A DNA stretch of 40,481 bases, taken from contig JAGWUF010000021.1 of the NCBI GenBank assembly GCA_028868545.1, positions 1 through 40,481 of the forward strand. Direction: 5' to 3'. Under the pieces are notes generated by a model that had not been told where the DNA came from, ran no database searches, and saw only the letters and a program-made list of their open reading frames with translations. The DNA is from Lysobacteraceae bacterium. Its GTDB lineage: Bacteria > Pseudomonadota > Gammaproteobacteria > Xanthomonadales > Xanthomonadaceae. Made by a program: the position numbers and the translations under genes. Shown one piece after another: positions 17,396 through 27,672 of this stretch (positions are counted from its first letter, which is position 1; the number at the start of each line of letters is the position of its first letter).

Positions 17396-19837
17396 ATGGT
17401 TGCCTGTTCGCATTCGATTCCTCGCACTGTCGATCAAACATCGGCCCGGATCGGGGCTGCGCGCCACTGGCCGTTGTTTGGCCTGGCCAACGCATTGTTG
17501 CTGCTGGCGGGAGTCGGGCTGTGCCTGACCCTGCCCGTGCTGGTTGCACGGGCCGCCGCCTGGGGCTTGCTGTTGATGGGGATGGCAGCGTTGGCAGGCC
17601 GGGGTGCCCGGCGCGGGCTGGGTGCACTGGTGTTCGGGTTTGCACTCGCCTCGCTGCAGGCGGGCGCTGCCCTGGATGCCCAGCTGCAGCCGGTGCTGCA
17701 AAACCAGATCGTGCTGTTGCGGGGGCAGATCCGCGAGTTGCCCGTGCATGAGGTGCGGCGCACCCGCTTCGAATTCTTGGTGGAAGATGGGCCCGGGCAG
17801 GCGGCGAGCTTGCGCGGACAACGGCTCCGATTGGCGTGGTATGACGATGACCCCCGCCCGCGGGCGCGGTTGCAGGCGGGCAGCCGTTGGCAGCTTCCGG
17901 TCAAGCTGCGTGCGCCGCGCGGGCTGCGCAATCCGGGCAGTGGGGATCCCGAAAAATTTGCGTTGCTGGCACGCGTGAGTGCGATCGGGTTCGTGCAGAA
18001 ACCGCAACGTGCCCGGCAATTGCAAGGCCCGGGCGGGATCGACGGCTGGCGCGAAGCCATGAGCGGGAGGATTGCCAGCGCCGTCTCGCGTGGCAGTGCC
18101 GCCTACGTGCAGGCGCTGGCGTTGGGGGATACGCGGGCATTGACCGATACCGACTGGGCGCGCTTGCGGGCAGCGGGCCTGACCCATCTGATCGCCATTT
18201 CCGGCTTCCATGTCGGCCTGGTGGCAGGATTCTGCGCCTTGCTGGGCGGAGCGCTGTGGTGGTTGCTGCCTGGCCTGTGCCGTTGGCTGCCACGCCAATT
18301 TGCCGCCGGCGCCGGCGCCATCGTGGGCGCGTTCGGCTATGCCCTGTTGACGGGCATGGCCGTGCCGACCTTGCGCACTGCGGTCATGATCACGGCACTG
18401 GTGGCGGCGCGGTGCCTGCGGCGACGGCTGCGGACAGTGGACACGCTGGCATTGGGCGTCATCGTCCTGCTGTTGCTGGATCCACTGGCGGTGCTGGGGG
18501 CCGGATTCTGGTTGAGCTTTGCCGGCGTGGCGTGGCTGTTGTGGTGCCTGCCCGAGCAGGAAGGCCGCGGGGTCTGGCCGATGCTGCGCGGCTTTCTGGC
18601 CGCGCAGGCAGTGGCCAGTCTGGGGCTGTTGCCTTTGTGCGTGGCGTTGTTCGGGCAGGCTTCCCTCGCGGGACCGGTAGCCAACCTGGTGGCCGTTCCG
18701 TGGTGGAGCCTGGTGGTGGTGCCGCTGAGCCTGCTGGGGGTGCTGGCGGAGACTGTGCATGCCGGTGCCGGGCAGTGGTGCTGGCAGGCCGCGGCCGGGT
18801 GTTTCGATCTGTTGTGGCCGGTGTTGCAACGGATTGCGGACAGCCCGCTGGCAATGCTGTGGTTGCCGGAGCCGCGTTGGTACGCGTTGCCACTGGCGCT
18901 GGTTGCCGCGTTCTGGTTGTTGCTGCCGCGAGGCCTGCCGGGCAGGCCCCTGGCCCTGCTGTTGTGGTTGCCCTTGTGGTTGCCTGCACGCGAGCTGCCT
19001 GCGGTCGGCGAGGTCGAGCTGAATGTGATCGATGTCGGGCAAGGGCTTTCGATTCTGGTGCGGACAGCGCATCACAGCTTGCTGTATGACATGGGGCCGG
19101 CGGTGCCGGATGGTTATGACGCAGGCGAGCGCGCCGTGATTCCAGCCTTGCATGGGTTGGGAGTGCAGCGGCTGGACATGGCGGTGGTCAGCCATGGCGA
19201 CAATGACCACGCCGGCGGGTTGGCATCGGTATCAGGTGTTTACCGCCTGCCGCAGGTACTGGTGCCCACCGGCAGCCCGACCCGCGGTACGCAGCAGTGC
19301 CTGGCCGGACAGTCATGGATCTGGGAGGGGGTACGGTTCCGCGTCCTGCATCCGGCCGAGGGCATTCCTTATCTGGCCAATGAATCCAGCTGCGTGCTGC
19401 GGATCGAAACCCGGCACGGCAATGCCTTGCTGACTGGCGACATCGGGCAGTATGTCGAGCGAAAACTGCTGGCGGATCAACCTGCGCTGTTGCGCAACGA
19501 GGTGGTGATCATGCCCCATCACGGCAGCGCGGGCTCTTCCGATCCGCGATTCGTGACGGCGGTCGGGGCCAGGCTGACGCTCGTTTCCTCCGGGGCCGAC
19601 AACCGATTCGGGCACCCGCGGGCGCCTGTCGTGCAGCGTTGGTGCGCGACCGGCAGCGAGGTGCTGGACACGGCACGCTCGGGGGCCATGCGTGTGTGGA
19701 TCGGTCGGCAGGGCCTGCAGTTGCGCGAATGGCGTCGCTGGCAGCCCCGGCTGTGGGACGCGGTGGGTCGGCGCGGCCAGACGGCTGGGCTATGCTACGC
19801 GCTCGAGAATGCACGGCCATCGGGGCCGGAGGATTGA
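17396..19837 (+). CDS. comEC: DNA uptake channel ComEC/Rec2
   Basis: An 813-aa inner-membrane protein that moves single-stranded DNA into the cytoplasm during natural transformation. The order is N-terminal helices, an OB-like region (about 65-170), the Competence membrane domain starting near LTHLIAISGFHVGLVAGFCA, then a C-terminal metallo-beta-lactamase fold with LNVIDVGQGLSILV, VVSHGDNDHAGGLAS (metal ligands), LLTGDIGQYVE and MPHHGSAGSSD. ATG 17396 is chosen; an in-frame start at 17360 would add 12 residues. The gene ends four bases before exbB, and the two may be co-transcribed. Confidence 0.93.
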   Translation: MVACSHSIPRTVDQTSARIGAARHWPLFGLANALLLLAGVGLCLTLPVLVARAAAWGLLLMGMAALAGRGARRGLGALVFGFALASLQAGAALDAQLQPVLQNQIVLLRGQIRELPVHEVRRTRFEFLVEDGPGQAASLRGQRLRLAWYDDDPRPRARLQAGSRWQLPVKLRAPRGLRNPGSGDPEKFALLARVSAIGFVQKPQRARQLQGPGGIDGWREAMSGRIASAVSRGSAAYVQALALGDTRALTDTDWARLRAAGLTHLIAISGFHVGLVAGFCALLGGALWWLLPGLCRWLPRQFAAGAGAIVGAFGYALLTGMAVPTLRTAVMITALVAARCLRRRLRTVDTLALGVIVLLLLDPLAVLGAGFWLSFAGVAWLLWCLPEQEGRGVWPMLRGFLAAQAVASLGLLPLCVALFGQASLAGPVANLVAVPWWSLVVVPLSLLGVLAETVHAGAGQWCWQAAAGCFDLLWPVLQRIADSPLAMLWLPEPRWYALPLALVAAFWLLLPRGLPGRPLALLLWLPLWLPARELPAVGEVELNVIDVGQGLSILVRTAHHSLLYDMGPAVPDGYDAGERAVIPALHGLGVQRLDMAVVSHGDNDHAGGLASVSGVYRLPQVLVPTGSPTRGTQQCLAGQSWIWEGVRFRVLHPAEGIPYLANESSCVLRIETRHGNALLTGDIGQYVERKLLADQPALLRNEVVIMPHHGSAGSSDPRFVTAVGARLTLVSSGADNRFGHPRAPVVQRWCATGSEVLDTARSGAMRVWIGRQGLQLREWRRWQPRLWDAVGRRGQTAGLCYALENARPSGPED

Positions 19838-19840
19838 ACG

Positions 19841-20470
19841 GTGCTGGAACTGATCAAGGCCGGTGGTTGGCCGATGATTCCCCTGTTGCTGCTGACCGTG
19901 GTGGCGCTGGCAATCGTGGTCGAACGGTTCTGGAGCCTTCGTCGCGACCGCGTGCTGCCGCCCGGGCTGGGCGAGGAGGTGCGGGTGTGGGTGGCGAAAG
20001 GCAAGCCGCTGGAGCAGGCGCACATCGACTCGCTGCGCCTGAACTCCCCCCTGGGTGCCTTGCTGGCGGCGCAACTGGATGTGCGCCAGCGCGGCCGCGA
20101 GGTCATGCGCGAGCGGGTGGAGGATGTCGGCCGGCATCTGGTGCACCGGATGGAGCGGTTTTTGAACTCGCTTGGCACCATTGCCGCCGCCGGCCCGCTG
20201 CTGGGGCTGTTCGGCACGGTGGTCGGCATGATCCAGATGTTCCTCGGCATTCTCGATCACGGCATCGGTGATGCCAACCAGCTGGCGGGTGGCATCGGCA
20301 AGGCGCTGGTCTGCACCGCCACCGGCATGATCGTGGCGATCCCGGCGCTGGCGTTTCATCGCTATTTCCGTGGCCGCATCGCCAGCTACATCGTCGACAT
20401 GGAGCATGAGGCGATGCGGTTGGGTGACGTGCTGGACGAGACCGCGGCCGCGTCCCGCAAGAAGCACTGA
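19841..20470 (+). CDS. exbB: ExbB/TolQ-family proton channel protein
   Basis: A 209-aa ExbB homolog: helix 1 (WPMIPLLLLTVVALAIVVER, about 9-28), a cytoplasmic loop, then helices 2 and 3 (LGTIAAAGPLLGLFGTVVGM; ALVCTATGMIVAIPALAF). The conserved Gly/Pro/Thr-rich segment of the family is clear. It uses the proton motive force with ExbD to drive TonB-like or other envelope machines. The immediate partners here are exbD and the LPS-export genes, a common arrangement. Start GTG 19841. Confidence 0.92.
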   Translation: MLELIKAGGWPMIPLLLLTVVALAIVVERFWSLRRDRVLPPGLGEEVRVWVAKGKPLEQAHIDSLRLNSPLGALLAAQLDVRQRGREVMRERVEDVGRHLVHRMERFLNSLGTIAAAGPLLGLFGTVVGMIQMFLGILDHGIGDANQLAGGIGKALVCTATGMIVAIPALAFHRYFRGRIASYIVDMEHEAMRLGDVLDETAAASRKKH

Positions 20471-20482
20471 GGCGACGCTGGC

Positions 20483-20920
20483 ATGCGCATCCGCGACTAT
20501 CGCGACGATGACACACCCGAGATCAATCTGATTCCCTTGATCGACGTGCTGTTGTGCCTGCTGATTTTCTTCGTCATCACCACTACCTTCGATGCCCGCT
20601 CGGTGCTGAAACTCGAGCTTCCGCGCGCCGATGGACAACCGGCACAGACGCAGGGCCCGCCCCTGTCCATTCTCATCAATGCGCAGGGGCGTTATTTCGT
20701 GGGTGATCGTGAAGTGCTGCGCACCGATGTGGAAGCCCTGAAGCAGGCGCTGCGCGCCGCGGCGGGCGAAGATCGCAACCGCCTGGTGTTGATCCGCGCC
20801 GATGCCCGCACCCCGTGGCAGGCGGTGGTGACCACGTACGAAGCACTGGCGCAACTGGGTTTCCACAAGATCGCCAATGCCACCGCCCCGACCGTGGCGG
20901 CGCAAGGGGCCGCCCCGTGA
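20483..20920 (+). CDS. exbD: ExbD/TolR-family protein
   Basis: A 145-aa single-span protein. The membrane helix INLIPLIDVLLCLLIFFVIT carries the proton-carrying Asp21, followed by a periplasmic domain (LPRADGQPAQTQ ... IRADARTPWQAVVTTYEAL). Partner of ExbB. Twelve bases after exbB; its stop overlaps the msbA GTG start. Confidence 0.93.
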   Translation: MRIRDYRDDDTPEINLIPLIDVLLCLLIFFVITTTFDARSVLKLELPRADGQPAQTQGPPLSILINAQGRYFVGDREVLRTDVEALKQALRAAAGEDRNRLVLIRADARTPWQAVVTTYEALAQLGFHKIANATAPTVAAQGAAP

Positions 20921-22668
20921 CCGATGGCAGCACGCCGTGGGCGATCTACCGCAGGCTGCTGGGATTTACCACTCCCTATCGCGGCGTGTTGCTGGTGGCG
21001 ATGGTGGGGATGTTGCTGGAAGGTGCGGCAGCCGGCGTGTTCGGGCTGCTGACCAAACCCATGGTCGACGAGACCTTCGTGGCCCGCAACCAGGAATTCA
21101 GCCTGCTGATGCCATTGGCAATCGTCGGGATTTTCGTGGTGCGCGGCGCGGCCGGTTACCTCAGCGACCTGTTCATGGCCAAGGCCGGCCGCGGGATCTC
21201 GCGCGACATGCGGGTGGGTGCGATGGGCAAGTACCTGCGTCTGCCCGGGTTGCGCTTCGATGCCGAGCCGGTGCCGTCGATGCTGGTGCGGCTGGGTTCG
21301 GACAGCGATCAGGTGGCGCAGGCGGCAATCGATTCGGCCAAGGTCATGCTGCAGCAGTCATTGCAGGTGATTTCGATGCTGGCGGTGATGCTGTATGCCA
21401 GCTGGCGCGTCACCCTGGTGGTGCTGCTGCTGGCCCCGGGCATTGCCTGGCTGATGGACAAGGTGGGCAAACGCTATCGGCGCTTCGGCCATCGCGTGCA
21501 GGAGAGCGCGTCCGATCTGATGCTGGCCGCGGATCAGGCCTTGTCGAACCAGCAGGAAGTGAAAATCTACGGGGCGCAGGCGGTGGAGATGGGCCGCTAT
21601 ACCGCCATGGCCAACGAAAACCTGCGGTTGAACCTGAAAGTGGAAGCCACCCGCAGCATTTCCTCGGCGGTGGTGCAGCTGACCGGTGCGGTCGGCCTGG
21701 CCCTGATGCTGTTCTTTGCCGGGCGCGAGGCGGTGGAGGGGCGGCTGACTGCCGGCGGTTTCGTGCAATTGATGCTGGCGATGATGGCCATCATTCCCGC
21801 GCTCAAGCAGCTCACCAATGTGCAGGGCATGCTCCAGCGCGGGATCGTCTCGGCCGAACGCCTGTTCTCGGTGCTGGATGCCGAGGACGAGCAGGATCAT
21901 GGCCGGCGGCCGTTGCCGCGCACGCAGGGCCTGCTGGAGTTTCGTGCGCTGCGGGCGCGCTACCCCGGGCAGGCGCAGGATGCCCTCGCGGATATCAGCT
22001 TCATCGCCCGCCCCGGCACGGTGACCGCCATCGTGGGGCGCTCCGGCAGCGGCAAATCCACGCTGGTCAAGCTGATCCCGCGGTTCTACGAGCCGGCCAG
22101 TGGCCAGATCCTGCTCGACGGACATCCACTCAGCGACTATCCCCTGTCCGAGTTGCGCCGGCAGATCGCGATGGTCGGGCAGCAAGTCATGCTGTTCGAT
22201 GGCAGCGTGGCGCGCAACGTGGCCTATGGCGAGCTGCAGGACGCCGATCCAGCGAATGTGGCGCATGCCTTGCGTGCAGCCAATGCCATGGAGTTCGTGA
22301 ACCAGCTGCCCGAGGGGGTGGAAACCCACATCGGTGCCCGCGGCGGCAAGTTGTCGGGTGGCCAGCGCCAGCGGCTGGCGATCGCGCGGGCGGTGTTGAA
22401 GGACGCGCCCATCCTGATTCTGGACGAGGCCACCGCCGCCTTGGACAACGAATCCGAGCGTCTGGTGCAGGAAGCCCTGGCCAAGCTCATCCCCGACCGC
22501 ACCACCCTGGTTATCGCCCATCGGCTGTCCACGATCGAGCATGCCGACCAGGTGCTGGTACTCGATGAGGGCCGGTTGGTGGAGCAGGGAACCCATGCGC
22601 AATTGCTGGCGGAAGGTGGGTTGTATGCGCATCTGCATGCAATGCAGTTTCGCGAGGCCGGCGCTTGA
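20917..22668 (+). CDS. msbA: Lipid A export ABC transporter MsbA
   Basis: A 583-aa half-transporter flipping lipid A-core across the inner membrane. The N-terminal six-helix domain starts at [16 protein letters not shown]. The C-terminal ATPase has Walker A ([20 protein letters not shown]), the Q-loop ([19 protein letters not shown]), the signature [14 protein letters not shown], Walker B ([16 protein letters not shown]) and the H-loop ([12 protein letters not shown]). GTG 20917 overlaps the exbD stop (GTGA). It is coupled to lpxK by another stop/start overlap. Confidence 0.95.
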   Translation: MTDGSTPWAIYRRLLGFTTPYRGVLLVAMVGMLLEGAAAGVFGLLTKPMVDETFVARNQEFSLLMPLAIVGIFVVRGAAGYLSDLFMAKAGRGISRDMRVGAMGKYLRLPGLRFDAEPVPSMLVRLGSDSDQVAQAAIDSAKVMLQQSLQVISMLAVMLYASWRVTLVVLLLAPGIAWLMDKVGKRYRRFGHRVQESASDLMLAADQALSNQQEVKIYGAQAVEMGRYTAMANENLRLNLKVEATRSISSAVVQLTGAVGLALMLFFAGREAVEGRLTAGGFVQLMLAMMAIIPALKQLTNVQGMLQRGIVSAERLFSVLDAEDEQDHGRRPLPRTQGLLEFRALRARYPGQAQDALADISFIARPGTVTAIVGRSGSGKSTLVKLIPRFYEPASGQILLDGHPLSDYPLSELRRQIAMVGQQVMLFDGSVARNVAYGELQDADPANVAHALRAANAMEFVNQLPEGVETHIGARGGKLSGGQRQRLAIARAVLKDAPILILDEATAALDNESERLVQEALAKLIPDRTTLVIAHRLSTIEHADQVLVLDEGRLVEQGTHAQLLAEGGLYAHLHAMQFREAGA

Positions 22669-23678
22669 CCCACGTCCGTCTGCCGCAGACGCCGCATTGG
22701 TGGTTCGATGGCAGCCCGCCCCCATGGTGGGCGCGCGCCCTGTCCTGGCCGTATGCCGCGGTCGTGGCCGTGCGTCGTGCCGCCTATCGCCACGGCTTGC
22801 TGCGCAAGCATCGGGTTGGCGTGCCGGTGATCGTGGTGGGGAATCTGGTGGCCGGCGGCAGCGGCAAGACGCCGCTGGTGATTGCGCTGGTGCAGCAGTT
22901 GCGGGCCGCCGGCTGGACCCCCGGCGTGGCCAGTCGAGGCTACGGGCGTGCGCAGGCACGGACGCCGCGCTGGGTGGAAGCCGGCGCGGCGCCAGCGCTG
23001 ACCGGCGACGAGCCGCTGCTGATTGCCCAGGCCACCGCGGCCAGGGTGCGGGTGGATCATGACCGCGTCGCCGCCGCCCGGGCGTTGCAGGCGGCAGGTT
23101 GCGACATCGTGGTCTGCGATGACGGCTTGCAGCACTATCGCCTGGTGCGCGATGTCGAGATCGAGGTGCAGGATGCGCGCCGTCGCTACGGCAATGGCCG
23201 GCTGCTGCCGGCCGGGCCGCTGCGCGAGCCGCTGGAACGGGCCGCCGACTGCAGTTTTCGGGTGCTGAACCTGGGGCTGCGGGAGAGTTTTTCGGACGCT
23301 GCTGCCGGCGAATGGCCGATGCACTTGCGGGTTGCCGGCGTGCACCCGCTGGCGGCCGGCCGCCCACTACCACTGCAGGCCTTCCACGGCCAACGTGTGC
23401 ATGCGGTGGCCGGCATCGGTGAGCCGGAACGCTTCTTTTCCATGCTGCGTGAGGCCGGATTGGCAGTGGTGCCGCATGCCTTCCCCGACCACCACGGCTA
23501 CCAGCCTGCGGACTTCGATTTCGGCAGTCCGTTGCCGGTCCTGATGACGGCCAAGGATGCGGTGAAGTGCGCGGGCTTCGATCTGCCGTCGGCGTGGGTG
23601 GTTCCCGTCGAGGCGCAGTTGCCGGCGGCCTTCTGGCAGGCCCTGCAGGTCCGGCTGCAGCCGCCTGCGGGACATTGA
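22665..23678 (+). CDS. lpxK: Tetraacyldisaccharide 4'-kinase
   Basis: A 337-aa lipid A biosynthesis kinase that phosphorylates the 4' position of the disaccharide precursor at the inner membrane. Visible are the membrane-associated N-terminus ([20 protein letters not shown]), the P-loop [29 protein letters not shown] and [11 protein letters not shown] with the family's DDGLQH. Start: TTG 22665 overlaps the msbA stop (TTGA), and no ATG or GTG lies closer to the conserved region. The next gene is kdsB after 45 bases. Confidence 0.94.
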   Translation: MTHVRLPQTPHWWFDGSPPPWWARALSWPYAAVVAVRRAAYRHGLLRKHRVGVPVIVVGNLVAGGSGKTPLVIALVQQLRAAGWTPGVASRGYGRAQARTPRWVEAGAAPALTGDEPLLIAQATAARVRVDHDRVAAARALQAAGCDIVVCDDGLQHYRLVRDVEIEVQDARRRYGNGRLLPAGPLREPLERAADCSFRVLNLGLRESFSDAAAGEWPMHLRVAGVHPLAAGRPLPLQAFHGQRVHAVAGIGEPERFFSMLREAGLAVVPHAFPDHHGYQPADFDFGSPLPVLMTAKDAVKCAGFDLPSAWVVPVEAQLPAAFWQALQVRLQPPAGH

Positions 23679-23723
23679 CGCTGCGGCTACCCACGTCCGG
23701 GCGTCGACGGCGATAATGCGCGC

Positions 23724-24494
23724 ATGACTTCCGCCGATTTCGTCGTTGCCATTCCCGCGCGCTATGCGGCCACCCGGCTTCCCGGCAAGCCATTGCGCCT
23801 GATCGGCGGCGAACCGATGGTGCTGCATGTCGCCCGTCGCGCGCGTGCTGCCGGCGCACGCGAGGTCTGGGTGGCCACCGATGATTCGCGCATCGAGGCG
23901 GCCCTGCAGGGCAGTGGCGTGCGGGTGGCCATGACTTCGCCGGATCATGCCTCCGGCACCGATCGCCTGGCCGAATGCGCGCGTCTTGCCGGGTGGCACG
24001 ACGACACCATCGTGGTCAACCTGCAGGGCGATGAGCCTTTCGCGCCCGCCGACGGCATCGCCTGCGTTGCCGCCGCCGTGGCCAGCAGTGGCGCGGGGAT
24101 CGCCACCCTGGCAGCCCCCATCACCGACATCGACAGCCTGCTCGATCCCCATGCCGTGAAAGTGGTGCGTGCCGGCAATGGCGATGCGCTGTATTTCAGT
24201 CGTGCGCCGATTCCCTGGCCACGCGACGCCTTCGCCCGGACGCCCCGGGTATTGCCGCCGGGGCAATGGCTGCGGCATATCGGGATCTATGGTTACCGGG
24301 CGGCAAGCCTGCAGGCGTTCGCAACGCTGCCACCTGGCCGGCTGGAGCGCACCGAGTCGCTGGAGCAGTTGCGTGCGCTGGAGGCGGGTTGGCGGATTGC
24401 GGTGGCATTGGCGCCGTCCGTGTTTCCGCCCGGCGTGGATACCGCCGAGGATCTGGTGCGCGCGGAACGCATTTTTCTCGAACAACGGACCTGA
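23724..24494 (+). CDS. kdsB: 3-deoxy-manno-octulosonate cytidylyltransferase
   Basis: A 256-aa CMP-Kdo synthetase activating Kdo for LPS inner core. The nucleotide-binding N-terminus is [17 protein letters not shown]. Further motifs are [11 protein letters not shown], the metal/substrate motif [21 protein letters not shown], and [16 protein letters not shown] with the C-terminal [14 protein letters not shown]. Length is standard. It is placed with msbA and lpxK as an envelope cluster. Confidence 0.96.
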   Translation: MTSADFVVAIPARYAATRLPGKPLRLIGGEPMVLHVARRARAAGAREVWVATDDSRIEAALQGSGVRVAMTSPDHASGTDRLAECARLAGWHDDTIVVNLQGDEPFAPADGIACVAAAVASSGAGIATLAAPITDIDSLLDPHAVKVVRAGNGDALYFSRAPIPWPRDAFARTPRVLPPGQWLRHIGIYGYRAASLQAFATLPPGRLERTESLEQLRALEAGWRIAVALAPSVFPPGVDTAEDLVRAERIFLEQRT

Positions 24495-24500
24495 GCGCGC

Positions 24501-24983
24501 ATGGCCACCCGACCGTATTCCATCCTGATGGTGTGTCTCGGCAATATCTGCCGGTCGCCGACTGCCGAAGGCGTGCTGCGGCTGCGGTTGCAGCAGGCGA
24601 GCCTGGCCGGGCAGGTTCGGGTGGACTCGGTGGGGACGGGGGATTCGCACGTCGGCCAACCGCCGGACAGTCGCGCCACGGCCTGCGCGGCACGGCATGG
24701 GGTGGATATCTCCATGCTGCGTGCGCGGCGCTTGGCGCTGGAGGATTTCGATGGGTTCGACCTGCTGCTGTGCGCCGATCGCACCATCCTGCACGATGCG
24801 CGCGTCCGCAAGCCGCGTACCTCGCATGCGCAGGTGGAACTGTTGCTGGAGTGGGCAGGGCTGGGCAAGAAGGACGTGCCCGACCCGTATTACGGCAGTG
24901 ACCGCGATTTCGAGCAGGCGTTCAAGCTGATCGACAATGCGGCGGCCGGCGTCGTCGAACGCGTCCGGCAGCGGCGCTTCTGA
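24501..24983 (+). CDS. Low-molecular-weight protein tyrosine phosphatase
   Basis: A 160-aa LMW-PTP. The catalytic P-loop CLGNICRS (Cys12, Arg18, Ser19) is followed by PTAEGV. The general-acid Asp is in DVPDPYYGSDRDFEQAF (about residue 127). Such enzymes dephosphorylate tyrosine kinases of capsule/EPS systems or arsenate-like substrates; the actual substrate cannot be read. It lies six bases after kdsB and 19 before uvrC, so it probably shares their transcript. Confidence 0.92.
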   Translation: MATRPYSILMVCLGNICRSPTAEGVLRLRLQQASLAGQVRVDSVGTGDSHVGQPPDSRATACAARHGVDISMLRARRLALEDFDGFDLLLCADRTILHDARVRKPRTSHAQVELLLEWAGLGKKDVPDPYYGSDRDFEQAFKLIDNAAAGVVERVRQRRF

Positions 24984-25002
24984 GCGGTTCCGCGGTGTCC
25001 AG

Positions 25003-26871
25003 ATGACGTCCTCCAGCACCGGCAAGCAGGCATTCGACGGACGCGCCTTCGCCGCCTCCCTGCCGCTGGCGCCGGGGGTGTACCGCATGTTCGATGCCGC
25101 CGATGGCGTGCTGTACGTGGGCAAGGCTCGGGCCTTGCGCAACCGCGTGGGAAGCTACTTCAACGCCACCCCGAAGGCTGCCCGGATCATGACGATGCTG
25201 GCGCAGGTGGCGCGAATGGAAGTCACCGTCACCCGCAGCGAGGCGGACGCACTGCTGCTTGAAAACCAGCTGATCAAATCGCTGAAGCCGCGTTACAACG
25301 TGCTGCTGCGAGACGACAAGAGCTACCCGTACATCCTGCTGACCCGCGAGGCATCGCCGCGGCTGGGCCTGCATCGCGGGCCGCGCGTGGTGCCGGGCCG
25401 CTACTTCGGACCCTATCCCAGCGTGGGGGCGGTGCGGGACACGCTGAACATGATGCAGAAACTGTTCCGCTTGCGCAGTTGCGAGGACAGCGTGTTCAAC
25501 AACCGCAGTCGGCCCTGCCTGCTGTACCAGATCGGCCGCTGCAGTGCGCCTTGTGTCGGCCTGATCGACCCGGACGACTATGCTGAATCGGTACGCCGCG
25601 CGGTGTTGTTCCTGGAGGGCCGCAGCGATGCCCTGACCGGCGAGCTGGAAGCCGCGATGCAGCAGGCCAGCGCGGCGCTGGCGTTCGAACAGGCGGCGCG
25701 CCTGCGCGATCTGATTGCCGGCATCCGCAAACTGCAGGTGCGCCAGTACGTGGATGGCCGCAGTGCCGACCTGGACGTGCTGGCGGTGGCGCAGCAAGGT
25801 ACGGCTGCCTGCGTCCTGCTGCTTGCATTTCGCGACGGGCGCAACCTCGGTACGCGTGCGTTCTTCCCGAAAACCAATGGCGAGGAAGCTGCCGCCGAGG
25901 TGCTGGCGGCCTTCGTGTCGCAGTACTACGCCGAGCAGCCTGCGCCGTCCGAAATCGTGCTGGAGCACGACATCCCCGAACGCGAATTGATCGAGCAGGC
26001 CTTGTCCGAGCAGGCCGGTCGGCGCATTGCATTGCGCTTCAACGTGCGTGGCGAGCGTGCCGCGCATGTGGACATGGCGCGTCGCAATGCACAATTGGCG
26101 CTCGCCACCGAGTTGACCAGCAGCACGGCGCAACAGGGGCGGTTGCAGGCATTGCGCGAGTTGCTGGAGATGGAGGAAGCACCGGCCAGGATCGAATGTT
26201 TCGACATCAGCCACACCATGGGCGAGGCCACGGTGGCGTCCTGCGTGGTGTTCGATGCCCAGGGCCCGCTGCGCAAGCAGTACCGGCGTTACAACATCAA
26301 CGGCATCGAGCCCGGTGACGACTATGCGGCCATGCATCAGGCGTTGCAGCGCCGCTTCAGGCCATCGGCCGAAGGCCAGCCGGAGATCGTGCTGCCGGAT
26401 GTGTTGCTGATCGATGGTGGCGCCGGACAAGTGGCGCAGGCGCGCACCGTTCTGGAAGAAGCCGGCTTCCTCCAGCAGGTCCTGCTGGTCGGCGTGGCCA
26501 AAGGGCCGGCGCGCAAGCCCGGCGAGGAAACCCTGTTGCTGCCGGATGGGCGCGAGGTGCAGCCGGGTGCGGCGTCGCCAGCCTTGCAACTGGTGCAGCA
26601 AGTGCGCGACGAGGCGCATCGTTTCGCCATCACCGGGCATCGTGGCAAACGGCAGAAAGCCCGCAGCAGCAGCCGGCTGGAGGACATCGCCGGAATCGGC
26701 CCGCGCCGGCGCGCCGCCTTGCTCAAGCATTTCGGTGGTCTGGCCGGGTTGAAAGCCGCTTCGATGGACGACATCGCGCGGGTGGCGGGCGTCAATCACG
26801 CGCTGGCCGAACGCATCTGGAACAGCCTGCATGGCATCGATTCGGCAGCCGCCAGCATGGACGATCGGTAG
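25003..26871 (+). CDS. uvrC: Excinuclease ABC subunit C
   Basis: A 622-aa nucleotide-excision-repair nuclease that makes both incisions around UvrB-marked damage. The order is GIY-YIG domain (GVYRMFDAADGVLYVGKARALRNRV, about 25-49), UvrBC helical hairpin (about 200-235), RNase H-like C-terminal nuclease (CFDISHTMGEATVAS, VLLIDGGAGQVAQA, RDEAHRFAI) and tandem HhH (LEDIAGIGPRRRAALLKHFG). ATG 25003 gives the normal N-terminus; the frame is open upstream into the phosphatase gene, but that part is not homologous. Confidence 0.96.
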   Translation: MTSSSTGKQAFDGRAFAASLPLAPGVYRMFDAADGVLYVGKARALRNRVGSYFNATPKAARIMTMLAQVARMEVTVTRSEADALLLENQLIKSLKPRYNVLLRDDKSYPYILLTREASPRLGLHRGPRVVPGRYFGPYPSVGAVRDTLNMMQKLFRLRSCEDSVFNNRSRPCLLYQIGRCSAPCVGLIDPDDYAESVRRAVLFLEGRSDALTGELEAAMQQASAALAFEQAARLRDLIAGIRKLQVRQYVDGRSADLDVLAVAQQGTAACVLLLAFRDGRNLGTRAFFPKTNGEEAAAEVLAAFVSQYYAEQPAPSEIVLEHDIPERELIEQALSEQAGRRIALRFNVRGERAAHVDMARRNAQLALATELTSSTAQQGRLQALRELLEMEEAPARIECFDISHTMGEATVASCVVFDAQGPLRKQYRRYNINGIEPGDDYAAMHQALQRRFRPSAEGQPEIVLPDVLLIDGGAGQVAQARTVLEEAGFLQQVLLVGVAKGPARKPGEETLLLPDGREVQPGAASPALQLVQQVRDEAHRFAITGHRGKRQKARSSSRLEDIAGIGPRRRAALLKHFGGLAGLKAASMDDIARVAGVNHALAERIWNSLHGIDSAAASMDDR

Positions 26872-26880
26872 AATGTGCCC

Positions 26881-27450
26881 ATGACCCTGACCATCCCGAC
26901 CTGGTTGACCCTGGCGCGCATTGCGCTGATTCCGGTGCTGGTGGTGGTGTACTACCTCGATTATCGCTGGACCAATGTCGCCGCAACGGCCGTGTTTGCG
27001 GTGGCTTCGATCACGGATTGGCTGGATGGCTGGATCGCCCGGCGCTACAAGCTGTTTTCCAGGTTCGGTGCATTTCTCGATCCGGTGGCGGACAAATTGA
27101 TGGTGTCCACCGCGCTGGTGATCACCGTGCAGCATCACCACACGGTGTGGATGGCGCTGTGGGCCAGCGTGATCATCGGCCGCGAGATCGCGGTGTCGGC
27201 GTTGCGTGAGTGGATGGCAGAGCTGGGCCTGAGTGCCAAGGTGGCGGTGGCGATGGTGGGCAAGGTCAAGACCACGGTGCAGATGATCGCGCTCGGGTTT
27301 CTGCTCTATCGCGAACCGCTGCTGGGCATCCCGGTGTTCCTGATCGGGGAATGGTTGCTGGCAGCTTCGGCCTTGCTCACGCTGTGGTCGGGCTTCCAGT
27401 ACCTGCGTGCGGCGTGGCCTGCGTTGATCGAGGACGAGGAAAAAAAGTGA
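26881..27450 (+). CDS. pgsA: CDP-diacylglycerol-glycerol-3-phosphate 3-phosphatidyltransferase
   Basis: A 189-aa membrane enzyme making phosphatidylglycerophosphate, the first committed step to phosphatidylglycerol. The CDP-alcohol phosphotransferase signature is DWLDGWIARRYKLFSRFGAF then LDPVADKL (D-x2-DG-x2-AR-x8-G-x3-D-x3-D), about residues 47-74. Several hydrophobic helices follow. ATG 26881 is used; a GTG two codons earlier is possible. The uvrC-pgsA-tRNA order matches E. coli (uvrC-pgsA-glyW-cysT-leuZ). Confidence 0.95.
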   Translation: MTLTIPTWLTLARIALIPVLVVVYYLDYRWTNVAATAVFAVASITDWLDGWIARRYKLFSRFGAFLDPVADKLMVSTALVITVQHHHTVWMALWASVIIGREIAVSALREWMAELGLSAKVAVAMVGKVKTTVQMIALGFLLYREPLLGIPVFLIGEWLLAASALLTLWSGFQYLRAAWPALIEDEEKK

Positions 27451-27460
27451 GGGCCGGGCG

Positions 27461-27488
27461 TTGACTGAGGCGAAAGTTTCCGTACAAT
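27461..27488 (+). promoter_or_regulatory. Sigma70 promoter of the tRNA cluster
   Basis: TTGACT (27461-27466), 16-base spacer, TACAAT (27483-27488). Transcription would start about 27495, a few bases before the first tRNA. The region after the -10 (GACGGGC) is a GC-rich discriminator, as in stringently controlled stable-RNA promoters. Confidence 0.8.
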
Positions 27489-27500
27489 GACGGGCTCAAC

Positions 27501-27576
<76 letters not shown>

Positions 27577-27584
27577 GTTTCAGC

Positions 27585-27606
27585 GAAGCCCCATTCGTGG
27601 GGCTTC
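27585..27606 (+). terminator. Hairpin after the first tRNA-Gly
   Basis: Perfect 9-bp stem GAAGCCCCA / TGGGGCTTC with a TTCG tetraloop, followed by only a short T-rich stretch (ATTGTTT). It may be a weak terminator or an RNA-processing/stability hairpin, since more tRNAs follow in the same direction. Confidence 0.6.
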
Positions 27607-27672
27607 ATTGTTTGGACGGCAGGCCCAGGCGGTGCTGTCCGGACGGTTCAGATTCAAGCGTCAATCGTCACC

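Noticed and set aside
17120-19210. Long minus-strand frame opposite comEC, and similar ones opposite msbA/lpxK and cysNC
   Set aside because: Repetitive Gln/Arg/His-rich shadows of high-G+C genes; the plus-strand products have complete family motifs.
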